The notes beneath the pieces were generated by a model. That model was not told the DNA's origin. It saw only the letters and a program-made list of their open reading frames with translations, and did not search any database. Below, one piece after another: positions 8,466-16,371 of a stretch of 64,000 nucleotides of DNA. Both the position numbers and the translations under genes were made by a program. Source of the DNA: Pseudobacillus wudalianchiensis (GTDB lineage Bacteria > Bacillota > Bacilli > Bacillales > Domibacillaceae); contig NZ_MAYT01000030.1 in assembly GCF_001685015.1 (NCBI RefSeq), forward strand, positions 62,001 to 126,000, written 5' to 3'. The first letter of the stretch is position 1; each line of letters opens with the position of its first letter.

Positions 8466-8840
8466 ATGGGATTATTTGATGGGTTAATCGGGAATGCGAC
8501 AGAAGCGGATATTGAGAAAGTTGAAAAAACACTTGAGAAAATTCTTTTTGATGGTGAACAAATTGAAAAGGCTTTTCAAATTTTAAGAGACTTGATTGTG
8601 TTTAGCAATAGACGCTTAATTATCATTGACAAACAGGGTGTGACAGGAAAGAGAATCGAATATCATTCTATCCCTTATCGCAGCATTACTCATTTCAGCG
8701 TACAGACGGCTGGCACCTTTGATTTGGAAGCAGAGCTGCTCATTTGGATAGCCGGTACAGAAAATCCAATCGCTAAGCAGTTTAGAAAAGATGACAGCAT
8801 ATTTGATGTACAAAAAACGCTTGCTGCTTATGTATTGTAA
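8466..8840 (+). CDS. Bacterial PH-domain protein
   Basis: A 124-residue soluble protein of the bacterial pleckstrin-homology family (DUF1696-like). Its N-terminus GLFDGLIGNATEAD is followed by beta strands such as DLIVFSNRRLIIID and the strand KRIEYHSIPYRSITHFSV, ending in a helix (DVQKTLAAYVL). Family members form oligomeric rings and are often stress-related, with ligands unknown. The start follows AGAAAAGAGGGATACC. It lies 34 bp after rtp on the same strand and may be co-transcribed with it. Confidence 0.85.
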   Translation: MGLFDGLIGNATEADIEKVEKTLEKILFDGEQIEKAFQILRDLIVFSNRRLIIIDKQGVTGKRIEYHSIPYRSITHFSVQTAGTFDLEAELLIWIAGTENPIAKQFRKDDSIFDVQKTLAAYVL

Positions 8841-9041
8841 ATCACGGATATATAAGTAAAGAAAAGGGGGAACTTCTTTGGAAAGCTCCCCAGCATATTT
8901 TTCATTTCCTATTTATGTTATGTGTATAGCTGCGTAGCAAATACTTGTTTTTATGAATAGGAAAAGAATTGTAGATTTTCATTGTCAAGATATATTGAGG
9001 TGCCTAGTTAATGAGAGAGACGGACAAGAAGTGGACGGCCA

Positions 9042-9167
9042 CTAGCAGCCATAACCGCCATAGCCGCCAACAAAGCAAGCACCGATGATAATTAAGAGAA
9101 TGAACAATACGACAATCAAAGCAAACGTACTACCATATCCGTATCCTCCATAGCATCCATAGCCCAT
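9042..9167 (-). CDS. YjcZ-family small sporulation protein
   Basis: A 41-residue peptide encoded on the minus strand: a Gly/Tyr/Cys-rich head ([12 protein letters not shown]), a hydrophobic helix ([18 protein letters not shown]) and a GGYGGYGC tail. This is the YjcZ family layout, tiny membrane-anchored proteins made late in sporulation. A clear ribosome site (AGGAGGTGAAAATA) precedes the ATG. It stands at the edge of a run of coat protein genes on the same strand. Confidence 0.88.
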   Translation of the reverse strand: MGYGCYGGYGYGSTFALIVVLFILLIIIGACFVGGYGGYGC

Positions 9168-9314
9168 ATTATTTTCACCTCCTAATCAAAGGAACAATAT
9201 ATCATATGAAAAGTTTCCAAGAAGGGTTAGATAAATGTACCAGGGGAAAAGCCCAATAAATCGGGATTTTCTTTGAAACATCATCGTTTCCTTATTTTCA
9301 TGTGAAGAAAGGAC

Positions 9315-9336
9315 TGCCAGGCGCGCATTCCTGGCA
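9315..9336 (-). terminator. Probable cotD terminator
   Basis: A 7-bp stem (TGCCAGG/CCTGGCA, 9315-9321/9330-9336) with an 8-base loop lies about 45 bp after the cotD stop. A short T-rich run follows on the minus strand. Confidence 0.45.
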
Positions 9337-9382
9337 AGAGCCATTATATTTCAGAGAGAAATTCTCAAATTATCCAAATGTT

Positions 9383-9688
9383 TTAAAATCCAAAAGGTCC
9401 TGGGGGACAACAAGGGTTAACTGGCATTCCACACATCATATGCTGCTCACAGCACTCATTTACAACAGATTCAGTATGCGGAAAATAATGTTCATGGTTA
9501 ATCATGTGCTTGTTAACGGTTGTAGTATGAGAAGGATGAATGTGTGGCACGACCGTATTGATTACATTAGTTTTGACAAATTGTTGTGTTGGTGATACCA
9601 ACGGCGGATCATACTGAGCAGGAAATGCTTGCGGCGGACAAAGATGCGGAGGGCATGCTCCGTAGCCACCCCAACGTCTATTAAACAT
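9383..9688 (-). CDS. cotD: CotD-family inner spore coat protein
   Basis: A 101-residue protein of the CotD family. The diagnostic stretch VVPHIHPSHTTTVNKHM followed by HYFPHTESV matches CotD. The N-terminus is Pro/Cys-rich (ACPPHLCPPQ) and the C-terminus has CCEQHMMCGMPVNPCCPPG, giving eight cysteines suited to disulfide or metal cross-linking. AAAGGAGGTCGCTGAA precedes the ATG. CotD proteins are deposited in the inner coat by the mother cell. Tandem sigma-K-like -10 boxes lie directly upstream. Confidence 0.92.
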   Translation of the reverse strand: MFNRRWGGYGACPPHLCPPQAFPAQYDPPLVSPTQQFVKTNVINTVVPHIHPSHTTTVNKHMINHEHYFPHTESVVNECCEQHMMCGMPVNPCCPPGPFGF

Positions 9689-9709
9689 TTCAGCGACCTC
9701 CTTTTGTTA

Positions 9710-9734
9710 TAGTGTATGACACTAATAGTGTATG
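9710..9734 (-). promoter_or_regulatory. Tandem sigma-K-like -10 elements upstream of cotD
   Basis: Read on the minus strand, CATACACTA occurs twice, at 9710-9718 and 9726-9734, exactly 16 bp apart. It matches the sigma-K -10 pattern CATA-N3-TA. The nearer box is about 20 bp from the cotD start codon, so the farther one is the more likely promoter. Confidence 0.5.
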
Positions 9735-9818
9735 GCAATCGAACAGTTATGTACGGGTTGTATACCCATTTATTTCAAAAAAAGCTAGATATAAGCCTCT
9801 GCGGTTAAATCAAAGCGA

Positions 9819-9846
9819 AAGAGAGGGCAGATTGTTGCCCTCTCTT
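9819..9846 (-). terminator. Hairpin after the His-rich gene
   Basis: An 11-bp perfect stem (AAGAGAGGGCA/TGCCCTCTCTT) with a 6-base loop lies about 35 bp past the stop of the His-rich coat-like gene. The T-tract is short. Confidence 0.6.
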
Positions 9847-9880
9847 CGTTCTGGTGTCTAAATGAAACGTATATCCATAA

Positions 9881-10261
9881 TTAATTTTTATGATGTTTCT
9901 TATGGTGCTTTTTATGATGATGTGGCTTATGGTGCATAGGATAAGGCATCATCGGCGGCTGTGTAATAAGGACAGCCTGCTGTTGAGTAACATGCGGATA
10001 TTCCATGTAATGATGGTAATGATGATGATGGTGGTGATGGTGATGAGGGTAACTTTCCATTCCACCCATTGGCATCATTTGAGTGTATTCAGGATACATC
10101 ATAGGCATTGTCATAGGCATAGGCATAGGCTCATTGCAATGAGGCATGCAATCTCTCATATCAGGAACCGCATATGGATCTTGCCACATGTTATACTCTT
10201 GTTCTATGTGTTCATCTTGTCTTGCACTTTGGTCTTGCCACATATCTTGATCTTGATTCAT
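9881..10261 (-). CDS. His/Met-rich coat-like protein
   Basis: A protein of about 126 residues with extreme composition. It has an acidic Gln/Asp/Trp/Met N-terminus with the repeat NMWQDP/DMWQDQ, a Met-Pro block (EPMPMPMTMPMMYPEY), a run of nine histidines at about residue 75, and a HHKPHHHKKHHKKHHKN tail. No catalytic domain is seen. Neighbours (CotD, a Gly/Tyr protein, YjcZ) and composition point to a spore surface or coat protein that could bind metal through His and Met. ATG 10261 has GGGTGG six bases upstream; a GTG at 10270 is the alternative start. I do not recognise a named family. Confidence 0.7.
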   Translation of the reverse strand: MNQDQDMWQDQSARQDEHIEQEYNMWQDPYAVPDMRDCMPHCNEPMPMPMTMPMMYPEYTQMMPMGGMESYPHHHHHHHHHYHHYMEYPHVTQQQAVLITQPPMMPYPMHHKPHHHKKHHKKHHKN

Positions 10262-10352
10262 ATCTGCCACCCACTCTTTCGTTTTTTAAACCCCAGCTTT
10301 TATATACTGCTAGCGTCTTTTATGCATTTTTCACTTTTTATGCAGAAAAAAA

Positions 10353-10637
10353 CTAATATCCACCATATGGACCGTATCCGCCATATCCGCCATATCCACC
10401 ATATGGACCGTATCCGCCGTATCCACCAAATCCGCCATATCCTCCATAGCCATACGGATTAAACAGTGCGCTGCCTAATAATCCACCTGCTAAGCCTCCC
10501 AAAAATGGACCTCCAAATCCCCCAAACCCGCCATAAAATGGTCGCCTGTATCCACCATAAAACGGCCTGCCAAATCCTCCGTAAAATGGTCTTCTAAACC
10601 CACCATAGAAAGGTCTGAATCGCTGATCTGTGTTCAT
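10353..10637 (-). CDS. Gly/Tyr-rich repeat protein, probable spore coat component
   Basis: A 94-residue protein made of two repeat zones. The N-terminal half has four to five copies of RRPFYGGF/GRPFYGGY (about residues 6-40). A short hydrophobic glycine zipper follows (GGLAGGLLGSALF). The C-terminal half is GGYGGYGPYGGY repeats. Tyr-rich Gly repeats of this kind are common in Bacillus coat proteins and may be cross-linked as dityrosine. The start at 10637 follows GAAGGTGGGAAA; the longer open frame lacks a ribosome site. A coat role is inferred from composition and location. Confidence 0.75.
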   Translation of the reverse strand: MNTDQRFRPFYGGFRRPFYGGFGRPFYGGYRRPFYGGFGGFGGPFLGGLAGGLLGSALFNPYGYGGYGGFGGYGGYGPYGGYGGYGGYGPYGGY

Positions 10638-11007
10638 TTTCCCACCTTCTTTCTTAAAAACTACTATCAATTGCATGCTATGTTTATGACCTGGAAAAGG
10701 AGCTTGTTTTTTAGCGGAATGGGTGATGGCCCATCATCTATCTAAAAACCAAGGTGTACAAGAAAGCTTCTTAGAGAGGGGTGATTTCAGGTTTCTTTCA
10801 CTCTTTATGAGAGGAAAGAGGTGCCAAAAAATCAAGGTTCTTTCATAAATTTCAAAAAAATCTTGTTTTTTAACTTTTATTATGGATATAATTAACAACG
10901 TAGATTTAATGTGTTTATCAGCCGCGCGTTCATGAACTGGTCAGCTTTCACATTAACTTCCAAGAGGCAGGAGCATAACGATGCTTTTTGAAGGGAGGTG
11001 AGACCAG
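10638..11007. other. Intergenic region between coat block and yrzI
   Basis: This holds the divergent upstream regions of the minus-strand Gly/Tyr gene and the plus-strand yrzI gene. Apart from the left arm of an inverted repeat (10937-10948) and the short palindrome TTCATGAA just before it, I see no gene or known RNA motif. Confidence 0.5.
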
Positions 11008-11151
11008 ATGACGATCAATTTAATATTTGTCATTATCACCATTAAAAGACGCAAAAAAAGTGTGGAAGATTATTTTCATGACGAGCGTGTTGAACAAATG
11101 TATGAACAAATGAAAATGAAACAACAAGAAAATGCGAGAAACCTGTTTTAA
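11008..11151 (+). CDS. YrzI-family small protein
   Basis: A 47-residue protein beginning MTINLIFVIITIKRRKKS, a short hydrophobic strand followed by a basic patch as in the Bac_small_YrzI family, then an acidic/basic helix (VEQMYEQMKMKQQE). These are tiny sporulation-associated proteins in Bacillus. AAGGGAGGTGAGACCAG supplies a very strong ribosome site. It lies within a 12-bp inverted repeat and ahead of a second mini-ORF. Confidence 0.8.
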   Translation: MTINLIFVIITIKRRKKSVEDYFHDERVEQMYEQMKMKQQENARNLF

Positions 11152-11178
11152 AAAAATGACGAATCGGAAGGAGAATGC

Positions 11179-11250
11179 ATGATGATTTTCTTATTGCCAG
11201 CTCAAGTTAAATTATTGAATTCACTATTTGTTTTGAAGGACTCTGCCTAG
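11179..11250 (+). CDS. 23-residue mini-ORF downstream of yrzI
   Basis: Codes for a 23-residue hydrophobic peptide (MMIFLLPAQVKLLN...). GGAAGGAGAATGC upstream is a good ribosome site, and the ORF lies 27 bp after yrzI and before a strong terminator. No family is recognised. Real translation is plausible because of the ribosome site, but length gives no coding evidence. Confidence 0.4.
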   Translation: MMIFLLPAQVKLLNSLFVLKDSA

Positions 11251-11293
11251 CAAAGCTGACCAGAAATAAAGCAGCGCACTAATCGCTGATTCG

Positions 11294-11325
11294 CCCCCGC
11301 TATGTAATTTTTGCGGGGGTTTTTT
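11294..11325 (+). terminator. Intrinsic terminator of the yrzI unit
   Basis: The GC stem CCCCCGC/GCGGGGG (11294-11300/11313-11319) is followed by six Ts. Confidence 0.9.
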
Positions 11326-11356
11326 ACATACTACTTTTTGAATAGGAATGATACAA

Positions 11357-12574
11357 ATGCCGAATACAGCACAGCAAACAAGTATGCCCAAGGCAACCGC
11401 TTATAGTATCTTGTTTGCTATTAGCGCAGGACACTTTATTAATGATTCTATCCAATCCGTTGTGCCTGCCATGTTTCCCATTATTAAGAGTTCTCTTGAT
11501 TTGTCTTATGCACAGCTAGGGTGGATTGCCTTCGTGCTAAATATGACATCTTCTGTTATGCAGCCGGTTTTCGGGGCAGCAGCAGACCGGAAACCACAGC
11601 CGTATTTGCTGCCGATCGGAATGCTGTTATCTATGTTAGGGGTAATTGTTTTTGGGCTGTCACCTAACTTCTACTTTTTGTTATTCGCTGTTTTGTTTAT
11701 TGGTTTAGGGTCTGCTGTCTTTCACCCGGAAGGTTCACGGGTTGCGTTTATGGCAGCCGGAAGCAAACGGGGGCTCGCCCAGTCTATTTATCAAATGGGA
11801 GGGAACGGCGGGCAATCCCTGGCCCCGATCTTTACTGCTTTTATCTTCGTGCCGCTTGGCCAAAAAGGCGCATTGCTGTTTGCAGTCATTACAGCAGGTG
11901 GAGCGATCTTATTGACAAAGGTGTCTGCCTGGTATAAACGAATGCTAGCCTTTCAATCGGCAAGAAAGAATAGACAGGGTGCGATCAGTCAAAGCAAATT
12001 ATCTTCTTCTGTAAAATGGGCAATGGTTCTGCTGATCTTTTTTGTTTTTGCCCGTTCTTGGTATGCAGCGGCTATTACAAACTTTTATCAGTTTTATTTA
12101 ATTCAAGATTACGGTCTATCTGTTAAGCAAGCCCAGTTATACGTATTCGTCTATTTAGCTGCTGGTGTGGCGGGAACGTTTTTCGGTGGTCCGCTTGCTG
12201 ATCGGTTTGGCCGTAAGAATCTGCTCGTTTTCTCCATGTTAGGGGCGGCACCGCTTGCAGTTATTCTTCCTTACGTGCCGCTCGCTGCCGTTTTGCCGCT
12301 CTTTTTATTAATTGGTTTTATCTTGCTGTCAAGCTTTAGTGTAGCCGTTGTATATGCACAGGAGCTGCTTCCAAACAAAATCGGGATGGCTTCCGGCTTA
12401 ATCGTTGGGTTGGCTTTTGGCATGGGAGCCATTGGTGCGGTTGTTTTTGGGGTTTTGGCAGATAGCTTTAGTATAAAATTTGTGATGATTCTTTCAAGTT
12501 TGCTTCCTATTCTCGGCATCAGTGCTCTTTGGCTCCCAGGAGACAAGAAGCTGCAGAAAATGCAGGGAAAATAG
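11357..12574 (+). CDS. MFS transporter, fosmidomycin-resistance type
   Basis: A 12-helix major facilitator of about 405 residues in the Fsr/YfnC branch. Typical are the N-terminal SAGHFINDSIQSVVPAMFP, the AADRKPQPY loop and FHPEGSRVAFMAAG followed by QMGGNGGQSLAP; loop 8-9 carries GGPLADRFGRKN. Fsr exporters move fosmidomycin and related hydrophilic compounds by proton exchange. ATG 11357 is preferred because AGGA lies nine bases before it; an in-frame ATG at 11348 has no spacing. It is monocistronic, and its substrate here is unproven. Confidence 0.85.
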   Translation: MPNTAQQTSMPKATAYSILFAISAGHFINDSIQSVVPAMFPIIKSSLDLSYAQLGWIAFVLNMTSSVMQPVFGAAADRKPQPYLLPIGMLLSMLGVIVFGLSPNFYFLLFAVLFIGLGSAVFHPEGSRVAFMAAGSKRGLAQSIYQMGGNGGQSLAPIFTAFIFVPLGQKGALLFAVITAGGAILLTKVSAWYKRMLAFQSARKNRQGAISQSKLSSSVKWAMVLLIFFVFARSWYAAAITNFYQFYLIQDYGLSVKQAQLYVFVYLAAGVAGTFFGGPLADRFGRKNLLVFSMLGAAPLAVILPYVPLAAVLPLFLLIGFILLSSFSVAVVYAQELLPNKIGMASGLIVGLAFGMGAIGAVVFGVLADSFSIKFVMILSSLLPILGISALWLPGDKKLQKMQGK

Positions 12575-12852
12575 GAATGAGCGTGTAGACAGCCTGTATT
12601 TTAATATCATTAGCCTAATTTTAAGGACCGTTTTATAGATTGCTTATTACATAGCAGCTATAAGGCGGCTTTTTAATTATAATTATATAGAGACAAATCA
12701 AACCGAAAAAATTTTTATCTTCATAGACTCATAGTGTTGCTTGTAGAAGGAAGGTGATAGAGCAGAATTTTTTACATATTATAAATAAGTCATAGAATGT
12801 AAAAAACTGTTGAATGGTGGAGTATTTTTATAAATAAATTCTGAATATTCAA

Positions 12853-12881
12853 TTGACATTAACTTTACTATAGATTAGTAT
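12853..12881 (+). promoter_or_regulatory. Sigma-A promoter for the glycine riboswitch
   Basis: TTGACA (12853-12858), a 17-bp spacer and TAGTAT (12876-12881). The expected start of RNA falls about 15-20 bp before the first aptamer. Confidence 0.75.
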
Positions 12882-12902
12882 GTAAATTAGATTCATAATA
12901 GC

Positions 12903-13106
12903 GGATGAATATTGTGGGAGAGACTAAATGAAATAATTTAGCACCGAAGGAGCAAAACCCAAAAGTTGGGTACTAATCTCTCAGGTAAAAGGACTACAAT
13001 AGGACGCATCTCTGGAGAGAGCCATAGGCCACCAAAGGAGTTAAACTCTCAGGTACAAAGGACAGAGAAAAATGGGGTTATTTCCTATTTTTCTCTGTCC
13101 TTTTTT
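12903..13106 (+). promoter_or_regulatory. Tandem glycine riboswitch with terminator
   Basis: Two glycine aptamers in series. Aptamer 1 spans GGGAGAG (about 12916), the CACCGAAGGAGCAA core (12942) and CTCTCAGGTAAAAGGA (12978). Aptamer 2 spans CTCTGGAGAG, CACCAAAGGAG and CTCTCAGGTACAAAGGACAGAG (13009-13067). The terminator stem (13060-13073 with 13087-13100, then six Ts) reuses the CAGAG that closes aptamer 2. Glycine binding should therefore disrupt the terminator and turn expression on. The next gene is a CycA-type permease 405 bp downstream. Confidence 0.92.
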
Positions 13107-13510
13107 ATTGGGGTAAGATGGAAATAGGAAAGGAGAAAAGAGGAGGGATAAGCACGTAACGATCCTTATGAGAAAGGGATGGGGATGACTCTATTTCCAG
13201 ATTGATTGAACAACCAAGAATAAATAATACTGCCCTGAAAGAGAGTTAGCAGCCTTGAATGCAATGATGATAGAAATTGGCGCCATTACCGGAACAGGAA
13301 CATGTTTACTGACAAAAGTTACCACTGAAGAGCGCACATGTCCTGTTATATAATTTATTTTTAAAATGTAAGCGCTTTTTTCTTTCGAATTAACGAATTA
13401 TATATTAAACTTTTATTGGGATATCAATTTATAAATATCGAATTTAGTGTCGAAATATTTTAAATCAATAAAAAATAGCATATCCCATAAAATGGAAAGA
13501 GGGAAAACGT
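13107..13510 (+). other. Leader between glycine riboswitch and cycA, with cre-like site
   Basis: This 404-bp stretch has no convincing gene. It contains a long-looped hairpin (AACAGGAACATGT, 13293-13305, with ACATGTCCTGTT, 13336-13347) and a CcpA cre-like sequence TGTAAGCGCTTTTT (13367-13380, 12 of 14 consensus positions). Nearer the gene are TGGGATAT/ATATCCCA arms flanking a partial palindrome (AAATATCGA...TCGAAATATTT). These suggest catabolite or specific repression in addition to the riboswitch. Confidence 0.5.
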
Positions 13511-14899
13511 ATGCAGGAACAAACTTTGTCTAGAGGCCTGAAAAACCGGCACGTACAACTCATCGCTATTGGTGGGGCAATCGGAACAGGATTATTTCTT
13601 GGTGCAGGGAAATCTATTCATCTAGCAGGACCATCGATCTTATTTGCTTATATGATTACGGGCGCCATTTGCTTTTTAATCATGCGCGCACTTGGGGAAT
13701 TACTTTTAAGTAATTTGAATTACCATTCTTTTGTTGACTTCGTAAGAGACTATTTGGGGAATATGGCAGCATTTATGACTGGCTGGACCTATTGGTTCTG
13801 TTGGATTTCTATTGCAATGGCTGACCTCACAGCCGTTGGTCTTTACACTCAATATTGGTTCCCTTCTGTGCCCCAGTGGATGCCGGGATTAATTGCGCTT
13901 GTCATTTTACTATTTATGAACCTTGCAACTGTAAAGCTATTTGGTGAAATGGAATTTTGGTTTGCTTTAATTAAAGTTATTGCTATTTTGACTTTAATTG
14001 TCGTTGGAATTGTGATGATTATTAAAGGCTTTTCTACACCTTCAGGAGCAGCTAGCTTTACGAATTTATGGAGCCATGGCGGCCTGTTCCCGAACGGAAT
14101 AAATGGTTTTATCCTTTCATTCCAAATGGTAGTCTTTGCATTCGTTGGTATCGAGCTTGTAGGCCTTACAGCGGGTGAAACAGAAGATCCGGAGAGAGTT
14201 ATTCCAAAAGCGATTAACAATATTCCTATTCGGATTATCATTTTCTATATTGGCGCTCTTATCGTCATTATGAGCGTTTATCCTTGGAACGACATCGTCC
14301 CAACGGAAAGCCCATTCGTGCAAGTATTCGTAGCAGTTGGTATCGCTGCAGCTGCTGGTATTGTCAATTTTGTCGTTCTTACGTCCGCGGCTTCAGCATG
14401 TAACAGCGCCATCTTTAGTACAAGCCGGATGGTATATTCATTGGCAAAAGATAAAAATGCACCTGTATCATTAGCCAAACTTGATGCTCGTAAAGTACCT
14501 TCTAATGCCTTGTTCTTTTCGACTGTGATCATCTTGGTTTCTGTTGTATTGAACTATGTTATGCCGGAAGGAGTATTTACACTCATTACAAGTGTTTCTA
14601 CCGTATGTTTCATCTTTATTTGGGGAATTACCATTATTAGTCATTTGAAGTACCGCAAAACAAGACCAGACTTAGTGAAAGCGAACAAGTTTAAAATGCC
14701 GCTTTATCCATTTGCTAATTACTTGATCCTTGCTTTCTTAGCGTTTGTCCTTGTTGTACTTGCACTTGCGGAAGACACTCGTGTTGCTTTATTTATCACT
14801 CCTGTGTGGTTTATCTTACTAATTGCCATTTATAAAATGAGAAAAATGGATGCAAACCATGCAGATCCAGTAAACCAAGAAAATATCGTAGAAAATTAA
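13511..14899 (+). CDS. cycA: CycA-type D-serine/D-alanine/glycine permease
   Basis: A 462-residue APC-superfamily transporter with 12 predicted helices. It is close to CycA, a proton symporter for glycine, D-alanine and D-serine. Shared blocks include NRHVQLIAIGGAIGTGLFLG at the start, MRALGELLLSNL, GWTYWFCW, FAFVGIELVGLTAGET and VLTSAASACNSAIFSTSRM. The ATG follows GGAAAGAGGGAAAACGT. It is the only gene after the tandem glycine riboswitch, which supports glycine as a substrate. The island further right produces glycine, so the permease may import or recapture it. Confidence 0.92.
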   Translation: MQEQTLSRGLKNRHVQLIAIGGAIGTGLFLGAGKSIHLAGPSILFAYMITGAICFLIMRALGELLLSNLNYHSFVDFVRDYLGNMAAFMTGWTYWFCWISIAMADLTAVGLYTQYWFPSVPQWMPGLIALVILLFMNLATVKLFGEMEFWFALIKVIAILTLIVVGIVMIIKGFSTPSGAASFTNLWSHGGLFPNGINGFILSFQMVVFAFVGIELVGLTAGETEDPERVIPKAINNIPIRIIIFYIGALIVIMSVYPWNDIVPTESPFVQVFVAVGIAAAAGIVNFVVLTSAASACNSAIFSTSRMVYSLAKDKNAPVSLAKLDARKVPSNALFFSTVIILVSVVLNYVMPEGVFTLITSVSTVCFIFIWGITIISHLKYRKTRPDLVKANKFKMPLYPFANYLILAFLAFVLVVLALAEDTRVALFITPVWFILLIAIYKMRKMDANHADPVNQENIVEN

Positions 14900-14969
14900 A
14901 AAGCAACTGATGAAACTTACCAAAAAGGAAGGTTCTGCAAATATGGAAGGAGCCTCTTAGGTAAAAGAG

Positions 14970-15013
14970 CAGACCAGGATAGAGAATGCTACGCTGCCCT
15001 GGTCTGTTCTTTT
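14970..15013 (+). terminator. cycA terminator
   Basis: The stem CAGACCAGG (14970-14978) pairs with CCTGGTCTG (14998-15006), followed by a T-rich run. Confidence 0.8.
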
Positions 15014-15199
15014 TTATTTTAAGGATCTATTATGAATGGCCACTCTGCTTTACAGGATTAAATGGCGACGGTTGCAGAAGAAGTGAATGTAATCGTCCAG
15101 AAGGTGCAAAGTAACTTGGACCAATTTACAGATCGAACTATTGAAGCGAATGAAGTGATTAAAGGGGCTCATCAAAAAGTAAAAACATTTACATTATAA
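15014..15199 (+). other. Gap with a 45-codon open stretch, possible gene remnant
   Basis: An ATG at 15062 opens 45 codons to TAA (15197-15199), giving a helical, charged peptide (MATVAEEVNVIVQKVQ...). The ribosome site is weak, and the peptide looks like a piece of a coiled-coil protein such as a chemoreceptor tail. I cannot show that it is a functional gene. Confidence 0.25.
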
Positions 15200-15205
15200 A
15201 TAAAC

Positions 15206-15254
15206 TAAAAAAGCAGGCTCATGAAGATCTATTCTTCAATGAATCTGCTTTTTC
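15206..15254 (-). terminator. azlCD terminator
   Basis: A long imperfect hairpin (arms begin AAAAGCAG and end CTGCTTTT, joined by CTCATGAAGA/TCTTCAATGA pairing) lies immediately after the azlD stop. On the minus strand it ends in a T-run. Confidence 0.75.
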
Positions 15255-15257
15255 TAG

Positions 15258-15584
15258 CTATGTAAAATTTCTTAAGACTGCCATAACGACAATGCCGAAA
15301 ATGACCGTAATTAATAGGCTTTTCTTCCAAAGAGCGATCAATAGAGTAGGGATTAAGGCAAGCAAAACCTGCCAGTTAATGGTTGGCAGTGTTCCATTCC
15401 CGTTATCGATCACACTCCCCGCAACCAAAGCCGTTAAAATACAGACGGGGATGAAAGAGAGCCATTTCATCACAGCCTCCGGCAGCTGTACATTCCGGAC
15501 AATGAGAAAAGGAGCAACACGGGGAATCCACGTAACGATCGAACAGCCAGCTAAGATAAGAAGAGTGGTTACATTTACACTCAT
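15258..15584 (-). CDS. azlD: AzlD-family branched-chain amino acid export subunit
   Basis: A 108-residue protein with four membrane helices of the AzlD family, the small partner of AzlC in export of branched-chain amino acids and analogues. It shows ILAGCSIVTWIPRVAPFLIV at the N-terminus and LSFIPVCILTALV in the middle. Its ATG overlaps the azlC stop by four bases, so translation is coupled. The length is normal for AzlD. Confidence 0.9.
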   Translation of the reverse strand: MSVNVTTLLILAGCSIVTWIPRVAPFLIVRNVQLPEAVMKWLSFIPVCILTALVAGSVIDNGNGTLPTINWQVLLALIPTLLIALWKKSLLITVIFGIVVMAVLRNFT

Positions 15585-16288
15585 TTTGATGTCACCACCC
15601 CGATAGTTGCTACGATGACGGTAGAAAAGATAACCGCTAGATCAACTGAAACGAAAGCAGAAAAGATATACATAGCCGCAACCATTAAGAAAATAAGCAG
15701 CAAATAGTGCTTCAGCTTCGAGGCTTTAATGCTTTCAAGCTGCAGAACCAATAGAGCGATAAACATGGCAGTTAAAGCAAAATCCAGCCCGAATTTTTCT
15801 GGATCGGCGACCCATTTGCCAAGCAGAGCACCGACAACACATGAAGCAATCCATGTCGTATAAGCGGTTAAATTCAATCCATTCATCCAGCGGTCATTTA
15901 TCGGTTGACGATTAAAAATTCTTCCGGCCGCAACGCCAAATGATTCATCGGTAACGAGTGTGGCAATCCCTGCATTTTTTAGCATGGAATATTTAGAAAA
16001 ATGCGGAGCTAATGTAGCGCTTAACAAAAAGTGCCGCAAGTTGACGATGAACGTAGTAAATATAATAGCTGATGCTGGGCTGCCAGCCGCTAGCATGCCG
16101 CAAATAATAAATTGGGCGGCACCAGCATAAACAAAAATTGACATAAATGCAATTTCCACAACGGATAACCCAGATGCAACGCCGATCATACCGGCAGCAA
16201 ATCCGATGCTGATGTACCCTAACAGTGTAGGGACGCAGTCCTTTACTCCATCTTTAAATGATAATCTTTCTTCTTCTATTGCTTCCAT
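15581..16288 (-). CDS. azlC: AzlC-family branched-chain amino acid permease
   Basis: A 235-residue membrane protein of the AzlC family. Its blocks are GYISIGFAAGMIG, FVYAGAAQFI, NLRHFLLSATLAPH and TDESFGVA, in the family order. With AzlD it forms a two-component exporter. It is divergent from an XRE-cupin regulator 83 bp away, an arrangement typical of azlCD loci where the regulator controls the pair. Confidence 0.92.
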   Translation of the reverse strand: MEAIEEERLSFKDGVKDCVPTLLGYISIGFAAGMIGVASGLSVVEIAFMSIFVYAGAAQFIICGMLAAGSPASAIIFTTFIVNLRHFLLSATLAPHFSKYSMLKNAGIATLVTDESFGVAAGRIFNRQPINDRWMNGLNLTAYTTWIASCVVGALLGKWVADPEKFGLDFALTAMFIALLVLQLESIKASKLKHYLLLIFLMVAAMYIFSAFVSVDLAVIFSTVIVATIGVVTSK

Positions 16289-16371
16289 CCTGTATCTCCC
16301 CTATTATGTTGTTTATGATATTATACATTTGTATGTTATAATGATCAATCACCTATAACAGGAGGGCTAGA

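Larger units (their letters stand above)
10937..11263. repeat. Inverted repeat bracketing the yrzI locus
   Basis: CTGGTCAGCTTT (10937-10948) is exactly complementary to AAAGCTGACCAG (11252-11263). The arms enclose the yrzI gene and the following mini-ORF. If transcribed together, the 5' and 3' ends of the RNA could pair over 12 bp. Function is unknown. Confidence 0.6.

Noticed and set aside
9890-10462. 190-codon plus-strand ORF with a His/Met-rich product
   Set aside because: It is the complement of the two repeat-rich coat genes; those have ribosome sites and meaningful composition, and this frame does not.
15254-15275. Ter-like CTATGTA-AAATTTC sequence
   Set aside because: It lacks the CY step and outer part of the Ter consensus and lies within the azlD coding end.
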